DNA of 64,000 nt, taken from NCBI RefSeq assembly GCF_963678635.1, contig NC_087068.1:19767789-19831788 (forward strand), in the 5' to 3' direction. The stretch comes from Symsagittifera roscoffensis. Taxonomy: Eukaryota; Xenacoelomorpha; Acoela; Convolutidae. A program made the position numbers and the translations under genes. Shown here in pieces: positions 12,661 to 24,936 of this stretch (position 1 is the stretch's first letter; every line of letters begins with the position of its first letter). A model generated the notes under the pieces. The model made no database searches. It saw only the letters and a program-made list of their open reading frames with translations, and had not been told where the DNA came from.

Positions 12661-14309
12661 TTCTGATGAAATAGTTCGCTCTGTGTTGTTTTCCCTGTTC
12701 AATTGATACAAAACTAGCAACTGCTCTGGGTTTTCGATAAAAAATTTGCTTTTTTGTGATCCCTATTCAAGGCAAAACTAGTAACTGCTATGGGTTTTTT
12801 GATAAAAACTTTGCTCTTTTGTGATCCCTTTTCAATACAAAACTAAAAACTGCTATGGGTTTTTGATGAAAGAGTTAGCTCAGTGTTGTGATCCCTGTTC
12901 AATTGATACAAAACTAGCAACTGCTCTGGGTTTTTGATAAAAATTTTGCTCTTTTGAGATCCCTGTTCAATGCAAAACTAGTAACTGCTGCTGATTTTTT
13001 GATAAAATTTTTGCTTTTTTGTGATCCCTTTTCAATACAAAACTAGCCACTGCTATGAGTTTTTGATGAAAATTTTTGATCTGGGTTGTGATCCCTGTTC
13101 AATACAAAACTAGCAACTGCTTTGGGTTTTTGATTTAAAAAATGTGCTCTGTTTTGATCCCTGTTCAACACAAAACTAGCAGTTTCTATGGGTTTTTGAT
13201 GAAAGAGTTTGCTCTGTGTTGTGAATCCTGTTCAATACAAAACTGGCAACTGCTATGGTTTTCTGATGAAAACAATTCCTCTGTGTTGTGATGCTTTTTC
13301 AATTGATACAAAACTAGCAACTGCTATGGGTTATTGATGAAAGACTTTGCCCTTTGTTTTGATCCCTGTTCAATACAAAACTAGTTACTGCTATGGGTTT
13401 TTGATGAAAGAGTTTGCTCTGTGTTGTGATCACTGTTCAATACAAAACTAGCAACTGCTATGGGTTTCTCATGAAAAAATTTGATCTTCGTTTTGGCCCT
13501 GTTCAAAACAAAACTAGCAGCTGCTTTGGATTTTTGATGAAAAAACTTCCTCTTTTGTGTGCCCTGTTCAACACAAAACTAGCAACTGCTATGGGTTTTT
13601 GATAAAAGAGTTTCTCTGTGTTGTGAATCCTGTTCAACATAAAATTGGCAACTGCTTTGGTTTTCTGATGAAATAGTTTGCTCTGTGTTGTGATCCTTGT
13701 TCAATTGATACAAAACTAGCAACTGCTATGGGTTTTCGATGAAAAAATTAGCTCTGTTGTGATCCTTCTTTAATACAAAACTAGCAAATGCTTTGGGTTT
13801 TGATGAAAGAGTTTACTCTTTTGTGATCCCTGCTCAACAGAAAACTAGCAATAGCTATGGGTTTTTGATGAATGAGTTAGCTCTGTGTGGTGGTCCCTGT
13901 TCATTACAAAAATAGCAATGGCTTTGGTTTTCTGATGAAAGAAATCGCTCTGTGTTGTGATCCCTGTTCAATCGATACAAAATTAGCAACTGCCATGGGT
14001 TATTGATGAAAGACTTTGCCCTTTGTTTTGATCCCTGTTCATTACAAAACTAGCAACTGCTGTGGGTTTTTCATGAAAAAGTTTGATCTGTGTTGTGACC
14101 CCTGTTCAATACAAAAACTTACAACTGCTTTGGATTTTTGATGACAAACTTTCCTCTTTTATGATCCCTGTCCAACACAAAAGTAGCAACTGCTATGGGT
14201 TTTGATAAAAAGGGTTTGCTCTGTGTTGTGAATCCTGTTCAATTCAAAACTGGCAACTGCTTTGGTTTTCTGATGAAAGAGTTTGCTCTTTGTTGTGATC
14301 CCGGTTCAA

Positions 14310-15670
14310 TCGTTACAAAACTAGCGACTGCAATGGGTTTTTGATAAAAAAAATTTGCTCTTTGGTGATCCCTGTTCAATGCTAATCTAGTAACTGCCAT
14401 AGATTTTTTAATAAAAACGTTGCTCGTTTGTGATCCCTGTTCAAAAAACAAACTAGAAACTGCTATGGGTTTTTAATGAAAGAGTTTGTTCTGTGTTGTG
14501 ATCTCTGTTCAATCGATACAAAATTAGCATCTGCTATGGGTTATTGATGAAAGACTTTGCCCTTTGTTTTGATCCCTGTGCAATACAAAACTAGTAACTG
14601 CAATGGCTTTTTGATGAAGGAGAGAGTTTGCTCTGTAGTGTGATCGCTGTTCAATACAAAACTAGCAACTGCTGTGGGTTTTTCATGAAAAAATTTGATC
14701 TGTGTTGTGACCCCTGTTCAATACAAAACTAACAACTGCTTTGGGTTTTTAATGAAAAATTTTCCTCTTTTATGATCCCTGTTCAACACAAAAGTAGCAA
14801 CTGCTATGGGTTTTGATAAAAAGGGTTTGCTCTATGTTGTGAATCTTGTTCAATTCAAAACTGGTAACTGCTTTGGTTTTCTGATGAAAGAGTTTGCTCT
14901 GTGTTGTATCCCTGTTCAATCGTTACAAAACTAGCAACTGCAATGGGTTTTTGATAAAAAAAATTGCTCTCTGGTGATCCCTGTTCAATGCTAATCTAGT
15001 AACTGCCATAGATTTTTTGATAAAAACGTTGCTCGTTTGTGATCCCTGTTCAAAAAACAAACTAGAAACTGCTATGGGTTTTTTATGAAAGAGTTTGCTC
15101 TGTGTTGTGATATCTGTTCAATCGATACAAAATTAGCAACTGCTATGGGTTATTGATGAAAGACTTTGCCCTTTGTTTTGATCCCTGTTCAATACAAAAC
15201 TAGTAACTGCTATGGCTTTTTGATGAAAGAGAGAGTTTGCTCTGTAGTGTGATCGCTGTTCAGTACAAAACTAGCAACTGCTGTGGGTTTTTCATGAAAA
15301 AGTTTGATCTGTGTTGTGACCCCTGTTCAATACAAAACGAACAACTGCTTTGGGTTTTTTGATGAAAAATTTTCCTCTTTTATGATCCCTGTTCAACACA
15401 AAAGTAGCAACTGCTATGGGTTTTGATAAAAAAGGGTTTGCTCTGTGTTGTGAATCATGTTCAATTCAAAACTGGCAACTGCTTTGGTTTTCTGATGAAA
15501 TAGTTTGCTCTGTGTTGTGATTCATGTTCAATCTTTACAAAACTAGCAACTGCAATGGGTTTTTGATTAAAAAATTTGCTCTTTGGTAATCCCTGTTCAA
15601 TGCTAATCTAGTAACTGCCATAGATTTTTTGGAAAAAAAACGTTGCTCCTTTGTGATCCCTGTTCAAACA
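14310..15670. repeat. Second higher-order repeat, ~610 bp
   Basis: The variant GCTAATCTAG occurs at 14381, 14990 and 15602, spacings of 609 and 612 bp, with the same order of variant monomers in between. These units differ from each other more than the 1401/1069 units do, so this expansion looks older. Confidence 0.8.
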
Positions 15671-16640
15671 ACAAACTAGAAAATGCTATGGGTTTTTAAT
15701 GAAAGAGATTGTTCTGTGTTGTGATCTCTGTTCAAAACAAAACTAGCAACTGCTATGGGTTTTTGATGAAAGAGTTTGATCTGTGTTGTGTTCCCTGTTC
15801 AATACAAAACTAGAAATTGCTTTGGGTTTTTCATGAAAAAGTTTGATCTGTGTTGTGACCCCTGTTCAATACAAAACTAACAACTGCTTTGGGTTTTTGA
15901 TGAAAAAGTTTAATCTTTTGTGATCCCTGTTCAACACAAAACTAGCAACTGCTATGGTTTTTTGATGAAAGACTTTACCCAGTGTTGTGATCCCTGTTCA
16001 ATACAAAACTAGTAACCGCTACGGGTTTTTGATGGAAGAGTTTGCCCTGTGTTGCGATCGCTGTTCATTGCAAAACTAGCAACTGCTATGGGTTTTCGAT
16101 GAAAGAGTTTGCTCTGTGTTTTGATCCCTGGTCAAAACAAAACTAGCAACTGCTTTGGGTTTTTGATTAAAAAATTGCTCTTTTGTGACCCCTGTTCAAT
16201 GCTAAACTAGTATTTGCTATTGCTTTTTTGATAAAAATTTTGCTCATTTGTGATCCCTGTCCATTGCAAAAATAGCAAATGCTATGGGTTTTTGATGAAA
16301 TAGTTTGCTCTGTGTTGTGATCGCTGTTCAATACGAAACTAGCAACTGCTATGGGTTTTTTATGAAAAAGTTTGATCTGTATTGTTTTCTCCGTTCAATA
16401 CAAAATTAGCAACTGATTTGGGTTTTTGATGAAAAAGTTTACTCTTTTGTGATCCCTGTTCAACACAAAACTAGCAACTGCTATGGGTTTTTTGATAAAA
16501 AATTTGCTCTTTTTTTGATTCCTGTTCAATGCAAAACTAGTATCTGCTATGGGTTTTTTGAAAAAAACGTTGCTCATTTGTGATTCCTGTCTAATGCAAA
16601 ACTAGGAAATGCTATGGGTTTTTGATGAAAGTGTTTGTTT

Positions 16641-16965
16641 TTGATTAAACACTGAGAAACACACGTTGTTAGTTTTCAAAGCCAAAAATTTGAAATCGAA
16701 AGTTTCTCCCATCAACTCACTTTAGATGGCCAGGGTACCAAAATGTTTTTCTGCAAGTCTTCGTCTATTATCGAACAAACTTAAAAATCAGCATACCTTG
16801 AACGGTGAGTATCTTCCCAAAAATTTTTAAATTCATTCCGACGGCGAAAATGAGACTATGCTTTCTTCGAAATTTCAAATTTATTTTGAAAAAGTCACTA
16901 AAGGTTGTAAACCAATTCCTTCCTCAATATAGCTTTCAAATCAAAATTAGTTGTTGTCTGCATCG
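16641..16965. other. Unrecognised sequence between the minisatellite and copy A
   Basis: No gene or repeat is recognised. The last four bases before the LTR are ATCG; no matching partner can be checked because copy A has lost its 5' LTR. Confidence 0.5.
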
Positions 16966-17350
16966 TGAGTTATTACCTGTTGGTTATACTCATAAAGTAA
17001 TTTCAGATAAGGTACACCGTCTGCTCGTCACGTTAATTTTCGGCCGGATAGCTGCGTGCATTTTCTTAGTCTAATACCGATCTTTATCTTACTCTTTTAT
17101 CTCCTAGTCTCAAAAGCTCTCATGTATACTGGTTTATAAGCGTTAGTTCCTGGAGATATCCAGAAGGAGAACAACTGTATTTAAAGATTTATTTAAATTG
17201 TTCTGGTGCTAAAACTACGAGAAGTTTCAGCACTTACAAATAAGTATAAATGTTAGAGATGGAATATGAATGGTTAGATACAAATGTTTTATAGTGTTAT
17301 TCCATCACAAATATAATTGGTCTATAAATACTAGTTTAGAATTGGTATCA
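16966..17350 (-). mobile_element. Copy A: 3' LTR (385 bp)
   Basis: On the plus strand it runs from TGAGTTAT to GGTATCA, so on the element strand it starts TGATACC and ends AACTCA. Blocks shared with the copy B LTRs include GTACACCGTCTGCTCGTCACG, TTCGGCCGGATAG and CAGCACTTACAAATAAGT. The purine tract complement CCCATCCGGGG follows immediately at 17351. The LTR palindrome is still recognisable at 17206-17233, with 2 mismatches in 13 pairs. Confidence 0.85.
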
Positions 17351-18883
17351 CCCATCCGGGGCTTAGAGAATTTTTAGTTCTTAATTGTTTGATGTAGTGT
17401 AGGACGGGCGATGTAGTTTCGTTTTGAAGTTGCGAGCCTTGACTTCTTGGAGAAAGGAGAAGTGTGGCTGTTTGTGTTTGAAGGAGGAAGATTGTTTTTT
17501 TTTCGTCTTTCAAGATAGGTGCCGTTGATCGTGAAAGTCTTGAGTGATTGTGTCAAGACTTCTAATCGATGCAATGATGTATAAATTTCGTTAAGTTTAG
17601 ACTACGTGCAGGGTGAAGTTTGACTTTTCCGAGTGAAGTGCCAAGTGACTAGGATCGGTACGTGTAGTTAACTTTGAGATGGCCATTGGTCTGGTTCAAT
17701 GATTTTCCTTTGCTGCGATGTTGAGTCCATACTTTAAATCCTTTGAGGGAAGTGAGTTTAGGCAGCAAATCGAATAGATTTGCCATTCCGAAGTTGGAGT
17801 GTAGATGGGTTGTCATCTCCTTTGATGCTCGTTCCTTGGTCTCTATGAAGTCTTTACATGCTGCATTTATGTTTTACATATATAATTATCTTTGGCTAAT
17901 TAAGTTTTAGTTATGATTTGTTATTAATTGTTATCGCAAAAATATTTTAGTTTAGTTTGGTTATTTCACACTAGAGCAACTCTTGACAAAATTAGAGTGT
18001 AGGTCACAAAGCGTGGTTGTAGCGCAGTGGGTTAGGCCGGCTATAGAGCATGCTCAGGAGGTCCCTCTGGTTGGTGAGGCCAGGAGTCGGGTATATTTTT
18101 ATGGTCTCTTCGTGCAGAGTCTATTTTTGTGTTCAACCTTTTGTTTACTTTTTTTTCTCTTTTTTGTTTTGGTTGTGTCCTTTTCTCAAAAATAGAAACT
18201 TTAGGTTTGGGTTTGTTTTTCTACTTTTTTGTGTTTTATATGATTGTGATAAAACTTGAAAGTGATTTTCAAAATAATAAACTCTTCAGTCTTAATCTGG
18301 TTTGAATCTGGTTTGGGTACCGTGGGTTTTTCTTTCTTAGTCATGCTAATAATTTGTGGTTTTGTGTAGTTAGTAAGCTGCGTTGGTTATTTCAGTTTAC
18401 CATAAAAATCCTTCCAACCGGGTTAAAGGAAAGTTTGAAACGTGTGAAAACTAGTTAGAGTTGTTACCAGTGAAATTTGAAACTTAAAATTCATTACTTG
18501 AACAATTCTTCGAGGGCGAACTGTGCGATTGTGGAAAGAGTGTGTAATTTATGGGCGAACGAGAGATTCAAGTTTATGAAAGAAGCGTCTTGTAAAAAGG
18601 TTAGTACTCTTTGGTTTATATGCAGTTTTTTTAATGAATTTATTGCGTTGAAATATTAATTTTACTGCTTTTGGTGGTTTTAATTTATGAATCTACTGCT
18701 ATTTGGAGGTAAATTTTACTGCTTGTGCTTATATACTGCCATTTGTTAAATTGAATTTAAAATTTCTAGAAAAGGGTTTTCAGTTTTTTTTCTGTTAGTT
18801 GATTGAGTGATGAGATCTAAAAAAAGAAACATTTATAAAGAATGGTTAGTTGTGTTTGGAATTTTTTAGTTAAAAATACTTAA
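17351..18883 (-). other. Copy A: 3' UTR
   Basis: It matches the copy B 3' UTR in blocks. It holds the tRNA-like segment with palindrome GAGCATGCTC (18046-18055) and the block AACCGGGTTAAAGGAAAGTTTG (on the plus strand, ending near 18438). No sense ORF is seen. Short open frames on either strand are not conserved between copies. Confidence 0.7.
17995..18100 (+). repeat. tRNA-like segment in the 3' UTR of copy A
   Basis: On the plus strand, antisense to the element, TAGCGCAGTGG fits a Pol III A box and is followed by GTTAGGCCGGC and the perfect palindrome GAGCATGCTC. No B box (GGTTCRA) is seen downstream. It may be a decayed tRNA-derived SINE carried by the element, or a structured RNA element. 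The same block is at 33295-33400 (copy B) and, inverted, at about 361-460 (copy E). Confidence 0.5.
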
Positions 18884-20173
18884 TTATATTAAGTAAGGGT
18901 CATTGTCGGCAAAAAACTTTTTTGGGAAAACATTGTGAATAGTGTCCGATGTTATTAGGAGTTTAGAAAGCAAGCGGGCGACGTATTTAGTTTGTAGGAG
19001 AGGCCATTGGAGTTCAAGTGTTTTGATGAGCTTCTGCTCTTCACTACTTGGTAGGAATTCGTGCGGTGTCTTTTGGATTAGATTATAAAGCTTATGGTTA
19101 TAATTAGTGTTGTAAATATATTCGAGGATTAGGACTTCGACGGTCTGTATATATTCGTGGGGGACAATTAGTGGGCGAGATTCATCAACGTTGAAAGTTC
19201 TGGTTAGTGGGCAGAATATATACATTTGTCTTATGGGGTCGTAATTTTGGATGATACCTTGCATATTAGTGTCTTTTATACAATATGTGGAATTTAAGAA
19301 GAATAGTGAAGTATGTTTAGAGTTAAAAACTTGAAATTGATGTTGTGGGTTTCGTGATGGTGTATTAGTTGTGTAGTGGTTTTGGTTAAATTTATAATGT
19401 GTGTAAGTGTAAGTTTGGTTTGTGCGTAACATTATTTGATATGAGCAGTGTAAGTCGCGTTCTTTTGATGTTAGGAAATTGAAAGTTAGTGAAAAATGGT
19501 GAAGTTTATTAAAATAGGGATCGAATCATAGATTTTTGTGTCGCGAAGTGCTGTGGATATAATATGATCATATTTTTTATTCGTGCAGTTAATGACAAAC
19601 ACATATTGAGATTTTATGAACTTTTTTTTCAGTTAGTTGGGGGTTAGCGTTAGTATCGTCTTCTAAAAACGTATCTTCCATATAATGTGCAATGGCGTGA
19701 TCATAGTGATTAAGAGAAAATCGGTTTGCTTTTTGTGCAACAAACCTTTTAATGTTTGGGTTTGTCCGATGGTTGTGAATTGTTTTTCATGAAGTGCTGT
19801 GGTTTGGTGATTTAGTCGTGTGTGACACAATTCATTGTATTCTTGGTTGTTATATAATGGGAGTGATAACGGGTTGATGAAATGATAATATGACGTCCAT
19901 GAAAGTGTGGGAAACCAGGCATGTTTGTCAACGTAAGTTCGTTGATCGTTGTTAGTATTTTGATAGTAGGTGTAAGGTGGAGAAAATGGTGAGTCCATTT
20001 GTAGGAATTCTTTTGTGTTGTGTGAAGTGGGCGAACGGAAAACATTCGAGCAGGTCGGGGGTTGGAAAGTATTGGGGTATTGGGATGTTTTCGATTGATA
20101 TGTTTGGAGGGTCACGTTGGAGATTTGATGGGTGTGAAAGGGAACGGTTGAGGGATCCAATCGGGCGGTTCAT
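18884..20173 (-). pseudogene. Copy A: ORFX, broken
   Basis: This is the counterpart of the intact 609-aa ORFX of copy B. The start is conserved (MNRPIGSLNRSLSHPSN against MSRQLGSLHRSNSHPAN), and the reading continues in three frames: 19952-20173, 19663-20160 and 18884-19432. The last piece (182 aa) aligns with the C-terminal third of the copy B protein at roughly 65% identity by eye, with many conservative changes (shared FCP, ESRP and TYCIKDTN motifs). The N-terminal Ser/Pro-rich region is much shorter here. The start lies only a few bases after the stop of the env tail, as in copy B. Function unknown. Confidence 0.8.
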
Positions 20174-20179
20174 CGTGTG

Positions 20180-20660
20180 CTAAAAAAAATTGTTGTTCTG
20201 AGAACGGAAATTAGTGGTATGTGGCTGTTCTATGATTTGCTCATATTTTTCTTCTATATTTGGTTGCTGGGCTTTTATGTGAGTGATTGGACTTTGTGGA
20301 TAATCTTGGCTTATAGAGATGTGCTCTGTTATGGCTGTATTCCTGTAATTTTGTGGTACTGAAGATAACGGATGGTTATTGTGTAAATTGTGTAAATGTC
20401 GTGCAGATGGTGTTGTCTTGTGAGTTATCATATGCATTTGCTGTGGTTGATAGTTTTTTTGTTCTATTCATTTATTTGAGCGTCTAGAAGGAGTTTGTTA
20501 ACTGAGGTTGAAAATATTCCGAAAAATCCTGCGAATAGTATGCGTGCTACACTTGCTTGTTTGCTTACTTGTGTGTGTATTGCGTATGTAATATAGATTC
20601 CTTTCAAAAATGAGAAGAGAAACCCAAAAAAAGTAAATTTTGCACATAATATAGTCAATC
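20180..20660 (-). pseudogene. Copy A: C-terminal remnant of the env-like glycoprotein
   Basis: Two frames (20464-20658 and 20180-20437) match the C-terminus of the copy B env. They contain the hydrophobic segment with FGFLFSFLKGIY, a second one with LARILFAGFFG-like sequence (VARILFAGFFGIFS), and a Pro/Gln/Asn-rich tail ending near EQIIEQPHTTNF. The ectodomain is absent, so a deletion joins this remnant almost directly to the hydrophobic ORF upstream. Confidence 0.8.
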
Positions 20661-20793
20661 TTTCTATGATGCAGTATTGTTGCTATATTTTTTATTATAG
20701 AGTTGCAATTTGTCATAATTAGGGGATTAAAAATGTCAAAAACATCACTAAAAGAAGAAAAATGTCTTTATTGTTGAATGGATACCTTAACAA

Positions 20794-21006
20794 TTAGATA
20801 GCTGTTGAAATATCGTACCTGAGGAGGTGGTCAAGAATTAGGAAAGAACTGCAAAAAATTATGAAGAGAAAGATAAATATTTCGAAAGTGATTATACTAA
20901 AAAATATACTGAAATGAATAAAGTTGATAGGAGTGAAAAAATTTTTGAAGTTAAAATTTTGAGGAGATTTTTTGATTGTGAAAGAAACATTTGAGAAATG
21001 ATTCAT
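20794..21006 (-). CDS. Copy A: small hydrophobic protein (70 aa)
   Basis: A 70-aa open frame lies between integrase and env. Residues from about 25 to 60 are almost wholly hydrophobic (Phe, Ile, Leu), consistent with one or two membrane segments, and the C-terminus is polar (LDHLLRYDISTAI). Copy B has an aligning stretch at about 39994-40230 (IDHIHKYDN near its end), without the ATG and with a frameshift. AT-rich DNA easily gives Phe/Ile-rich frames, so the support is its position and the similarity between two diverged copies. Function unknown. Confidence 0.4.
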   Translation of the reverse strand: MNHFSNVSFTIKKSPQNFNFKNFFTPINFIHFSIFFSIITFEIFIFLFIIFCSSFLILDHLLRYDISTAI

Positions 21007-21690
21007 TCTTGCCGAAATATTTTTTATTTTTGAGGCTAAATTTGAGTGTGGTCGGATTGTTTATTGATTTTTGACAAGTGGGTTGGATATAAGCAATTTT
21101 TGATGAGGAGAAGTCTGAGTGTCTAAGAATTAGCATTCTAGTTTTGTTTTTATTTATGGGATGATTGAGGGTATTCGGGAGTTATTTGTAGTTTAGATTA
21201 AATGATCATGTCCTATTTTAATATTTAATATTTTACTAATTAAATATTTTTCCTCAAGGGAAATTTGAAGTTTACGTTGGGACAAAATTGTTGATCTTTG
21301 TACTAATTTAATTTTTTTCCTCAAGGGAAATTTGAAGTTTAAGTTGGGACAAAATTGTTGATCTTTGTACTAGTTGATAGGGGAGGATTGTAATATTAAG
21401 ATTGTTTTTATTTCGGCTGTAAAATATGAGCTTGTTGCTTATTTTCGACCTGGAGGTCTTTAATTTATAGTTTCATATTTGTTTGAAGTCTGCAAAGTGT
21501 CGGCTTAAGAAGTGGTGTCAGAATGGGGGGACGTTTAGATAGTTTGTGATTGACTAAAATTGAACTAGATGTTCAAGACTGTCAGCATGAATTTTAGAAA
21601 AGAGAAGGAAGATTAATTATGTTTCTGAAAGTTTGAAATGATTAATTAATTAGAAAGGGCTTTTTGAAATTCAAACTTCTTTAAATTTTT
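21007..21690 (-). other. Copy A: spacer between integrase and the hydrophobic ORF
   Basis: It matches copy B 40260-40900 in blocks such as TTATTGATTTTTGACAAGTGGG. It contains a 67-bp tandem duplication (two copies beginning TCCTCAAGGG at 21251 and 21318) that copy B lacks. There is no ORF. Confidence 0.5.
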
Positions 21691-22480
21691 AGATTGTGGA
21701 ATGAAAGTTTTGTAACTTTTTCGTGGTTGATTTCTTAGTCGCGATAATTGTCGTTGTTGAGAATTTTTTTTTGTTTTTTGTGGTAAATTTTTTTCTTCTA
21801 ATTTTTTGTTATTTTTTTTTCTGAGGTATTTGTTTATTGCTTATTTTTTGGGATTTTTTACGGTATTTTCTGTATTATTTGGTTTTTTTAACTGTGCTAA
21901 GCAATTGGCATCATTTAATTGTTTTAGATTATTGTCTGAGTTTGAGTCCTGTAAAGGAGTATAACTGTGTTAATTTGCGTAGATCGTGTTCTTTTGGGTA
22001 ATAGGGTGACAGATTGTTTCTGTGTTGAATAAATTCCTTTTTATTTGAATCAATCAATTTATATGTTAAATCAGTGGGTTTGTCCTTGATTTGAAATGGT
22101 CTTTTTTGGATTGGTTGTAGTTTTTTGGATCTTCCTTTCTGTGATATAAAACTTGGAATTCAGACATACGTTCCGATTTTTAGGTTTGTAGCTGGTGTGA
22201 ATTGTGAATAAATTTCATTGTGTTTTGATATCTGCTTAAAATCGATTCGGTATGGCGACTTTTGACAAAATTCATTGTGTTTTTATATCTGCTTAAAATC
22301 AATTCGGTATGGCTAAATTTTGATAAATTTCATTGTGTTTATATATCTGCTGAAAATCAGTTTGCCGGAAGCTAACTCTAAAATTTGTGGCTGATGAAAA
22401 TGATCTTCATCGTGTGTATGTAATGGTAGATAATAACAAAAGTGTTTCTTTTGTAGATTGGCAACAACCTAGTGTGTTTT

Positions 22481-22753
22481 TTAGGAATTTGCTGTGTACA
22501 TTATTGGCTTCCGTGGTTTTTGATAAAAAAACATTTCATAAGGTGACATTTCTAAAATTGTTGGGATTTTTGAATTGTAAGCCAAGGTGAACAATTTTAC
22601 ATCTGTTGACCATTCGATGTATTTTGTATCGTTTCCGTTTATGATACAACTGAGATATTCTTGTAATGAACGGCTCATTCCTTCGACTAAACCATTAGTC
22701 CAAGGGGCATGAGACGTTCGTGGTTTGAAATTAATATTGTATAGATGACACAT
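22481..22753 (-). pseudogene. Integrase fragment, array unit 1
   Basis: A 90-aa piece of the integrase core C-terminal half contains KPRTSHAPWTNGLVEGM, where the Glu is the third catalytic residue of DD35E integrases, and MSPYEMFFYQKPRKP. The first two catalytic Asp residues and the GPY domain in frame are absent. In copy B the matching stretch is near 41620-41880. Confidence 0.85.
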
Positions 22754-23570
22754 GTGATGAATTCGTTCTTTTTGAATTTTAGATTGTGGAATGAAAGTTT
22801 TGTAAATTTTTCGTGGTTGATTTCTTAGTCGCGATAATTGTCGTTGTTGAGAATTTTTTTTTTGTTTTTTGGTAAATTTTTTTCTTCTAATTTTTTGTTT
22901 TTGTTTTTTCTGAGGTATTTGTTTATTGCTTATTTTTTGGGATTTTTTTAGGGTATTTTCTGTATTATTTGGTTTTTTTAACTGTGCTAAGCAATTGGCA
23001 TCATTTAATTGTTTTAGATTATTGTCTGAGTTTGAGTCCTGTAAAGGAGTATAACTGTGTTAATTTGCGTAGATCGTGTTCTTTTGGGTAATAGGGTGAC
23101 AGATTGTTTCTGTGTTGAATAAATTCCTTTTTATTTGAATCAATCAATTTATATGTTAAATCAGTGGGTTTGTCCTTGATTTGAAATGGTCTTTTTTGGA
23201 TTGGTTGTAGTTTTTTGGATCTTCCTTTCTGTGATATAAAACTTGGAATTCAGACATACGTTCCGATTTTTAGGTTTGTAGCTGGTGTGAATTGTGAATA
23301 AATTTCATTATGTTTTGATATCTGCTTAAAATCGATTCGGTATGGCGACTTTTGATAAATTTCATTGTGTTTTTATATCTGCTTAAAATCAATTCGGTAT
23401 GGCTAAATTTTGATAAATTTCATTGTGTTTATATATCTGCTGAAAATCAGTTTGCCGGAAGCTAACTCTAAATTTTGTGGCTGATGAAAATGATCTTCAT
23501 CGTGTGTATGTAATGGTAGATAATAACAAAAGTGTTTCTTTTGTAGATTGGCAACAACCTAGTGTGTTTT

Positions 23571-23846
23571 TTAGGAATTTGCTGTCAACATTATTGGCTT
23601 CCGTGGTTTTTGATAAAAAAACATTTCATAAGGTGATATTTCTAAAGTTGTTGGGATTTTTGAATTGTAAGCCAAGGTGAATATTTTTACATCTGTTGAC
23701 CATTCGATGTATTTTGTATCGTTTCCGTTTATTATGATACAACTGAGATATTCTTGTAATGAACGGCTCATTCCTTGGACTAAACCATTAGTCCAAGGGG
23801 CATGAGACGTTCGTGGTTTGAAATTAATATTGTATAGATGACACAT
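23571..23846 (-). pseudogene. Integrase fragment, array unit 2
   Basis: Same fragment as unit 1 with one extra Ile codon (CIIINGND) and NGLVQGM: the catalytic Glu is changed to Gln in this unit only. It belongs to the B-type units with unit 4. Confidence 0.85.
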
Positions 23847-24663
23847 TGTGATGAATTCGTTCTTTTTGAATTTTAGATTGTGGAATGAAAGTTTTGTAAA
23901 TTTTTCGTGGTTGATTTCTTAGTCGCGATAATTGTCGTTGTTGAGAATTTTTTTTTGTTTTTTGGTAAATTTTTTTCTTCTAATTTTTTGTTTTTGTTTT
24001 TTCTGAGGTATTTGTTTATTGCTTATTTTTTGGGATTTTTTTAGGGTATTTTCTGTATTATTTGGTTTTTTTAACTGTGCTAAGCAATTGGCATCATTTA
24101 ATTGTTTTAGATTATTGTCTGAGTTTGAGTCCTGTAAAGGAGTATAACTGTGTTAATTTGCGTAGATCGTGTTCTTTTGGGTAATAGGGTGACAGATTGT
24201 TTCTGTGTTGAATAAATTCCTTTTTATTTGAATCAATCAATTTATATGTTAAATCAGTGGGTTTGTCCTTGATTTGAAATGGTCTTTTTTGGATTGGTTG
24301 TAGTTTTTTGGATCTTCCTTTCTGTGATATAAAACTTGGAATTCAGACATACGTTCCGATTTTTAGATTTGTAGCTGGTGTGAATTGTGAATAAATTTCA
24401 TTGTGTTTTGATATCTGCTTAAAATCGATTCGGTATGGCGACTTTTGACAAAATTCATTGTGTTTTTATATCTGCTTAAAATCAATTCGGTATGGCTAAA
24501 TTTTGATAAATTTCATTGTGTTTATATATCTGCTGAAAATCAGTTTGCCGGAAGCTAACTCTAAAATTTGTGGCTGATGAAAATGATCTTCATCGTGTGT
24601 ATGTAATGGTAGATAATAACAAAAGTGTTTCTTTTGTAGATTGGCAACAACCTAGTGTGTTTT

Positions 24664-24936
24664 TTAGGAATTTGCTGTGTACATTATTGGCTTCCGTGGT
24701 TTTTGATAAAAAAACATTTCATAAGGTGACATTTCTGAAGTTGTTGGAATTTTTGAATTGTAAGCCAAGGTGAATAATTTTACATCTGTTGACCATTCGA
24801 TGTATTTTGTATCGTTTCCGTTTATGATACAACTGAGATATTCTTGTAATGAACGGCTCATTCCTTCGACTAAACCATTAGTCCAAGGGGCATGAGACGT
24901 TCGTGGTTTGAAATTAATATTGTATAGATGACACAT
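24664..24936 (-). pseudogene. Integrase fragment, array unit 3
   Basis: Same fragment as unit 1, differing by a few substitutions (for example PTTSEMSP). The catalytic Glu (NGLVEGM) is present, but no complete domain is. Confidence 0.85.

Larger units (their letters stand above)
6216..16640. repeat. 10.4-kb minisatellite, monomer ~66-70 bp
   Basis: A monomer containing CTAGCAACTGCTATGGG, then TTTTTGATGAAAGAGTTTGC, TCTGTGTTGTGATCCCTG and TTCAATACAAAA is repeated about 150 times head to tail. Length variants come from an extra ATTGATA or ATCGATA before CAAAACTAG. Monomers at the edges (6216-7300 and after 15700) are more diverged, and the centre is homogenised into higher-order units. No gene interrupts the array. 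Small minus-strand open frames inside it arise because a 66-bp period keeps frame (22 codons), not because of coding. Its function is unknown; it may be a local satellite. Confidence 0.95.

Noticed and set aside
6216-16640. Possible CRISPR-like array of regular repeats
   Set aside because: Monomers are contiguous with no unique spacers, vary in length and are up to 70 bp; this is a eukaryotic minisatellite.
16962-16965. ATCG before the copy A LTR as a target duplication
   Set aside because: Copy A has no 5' LTR, so there is no second flank to compare.
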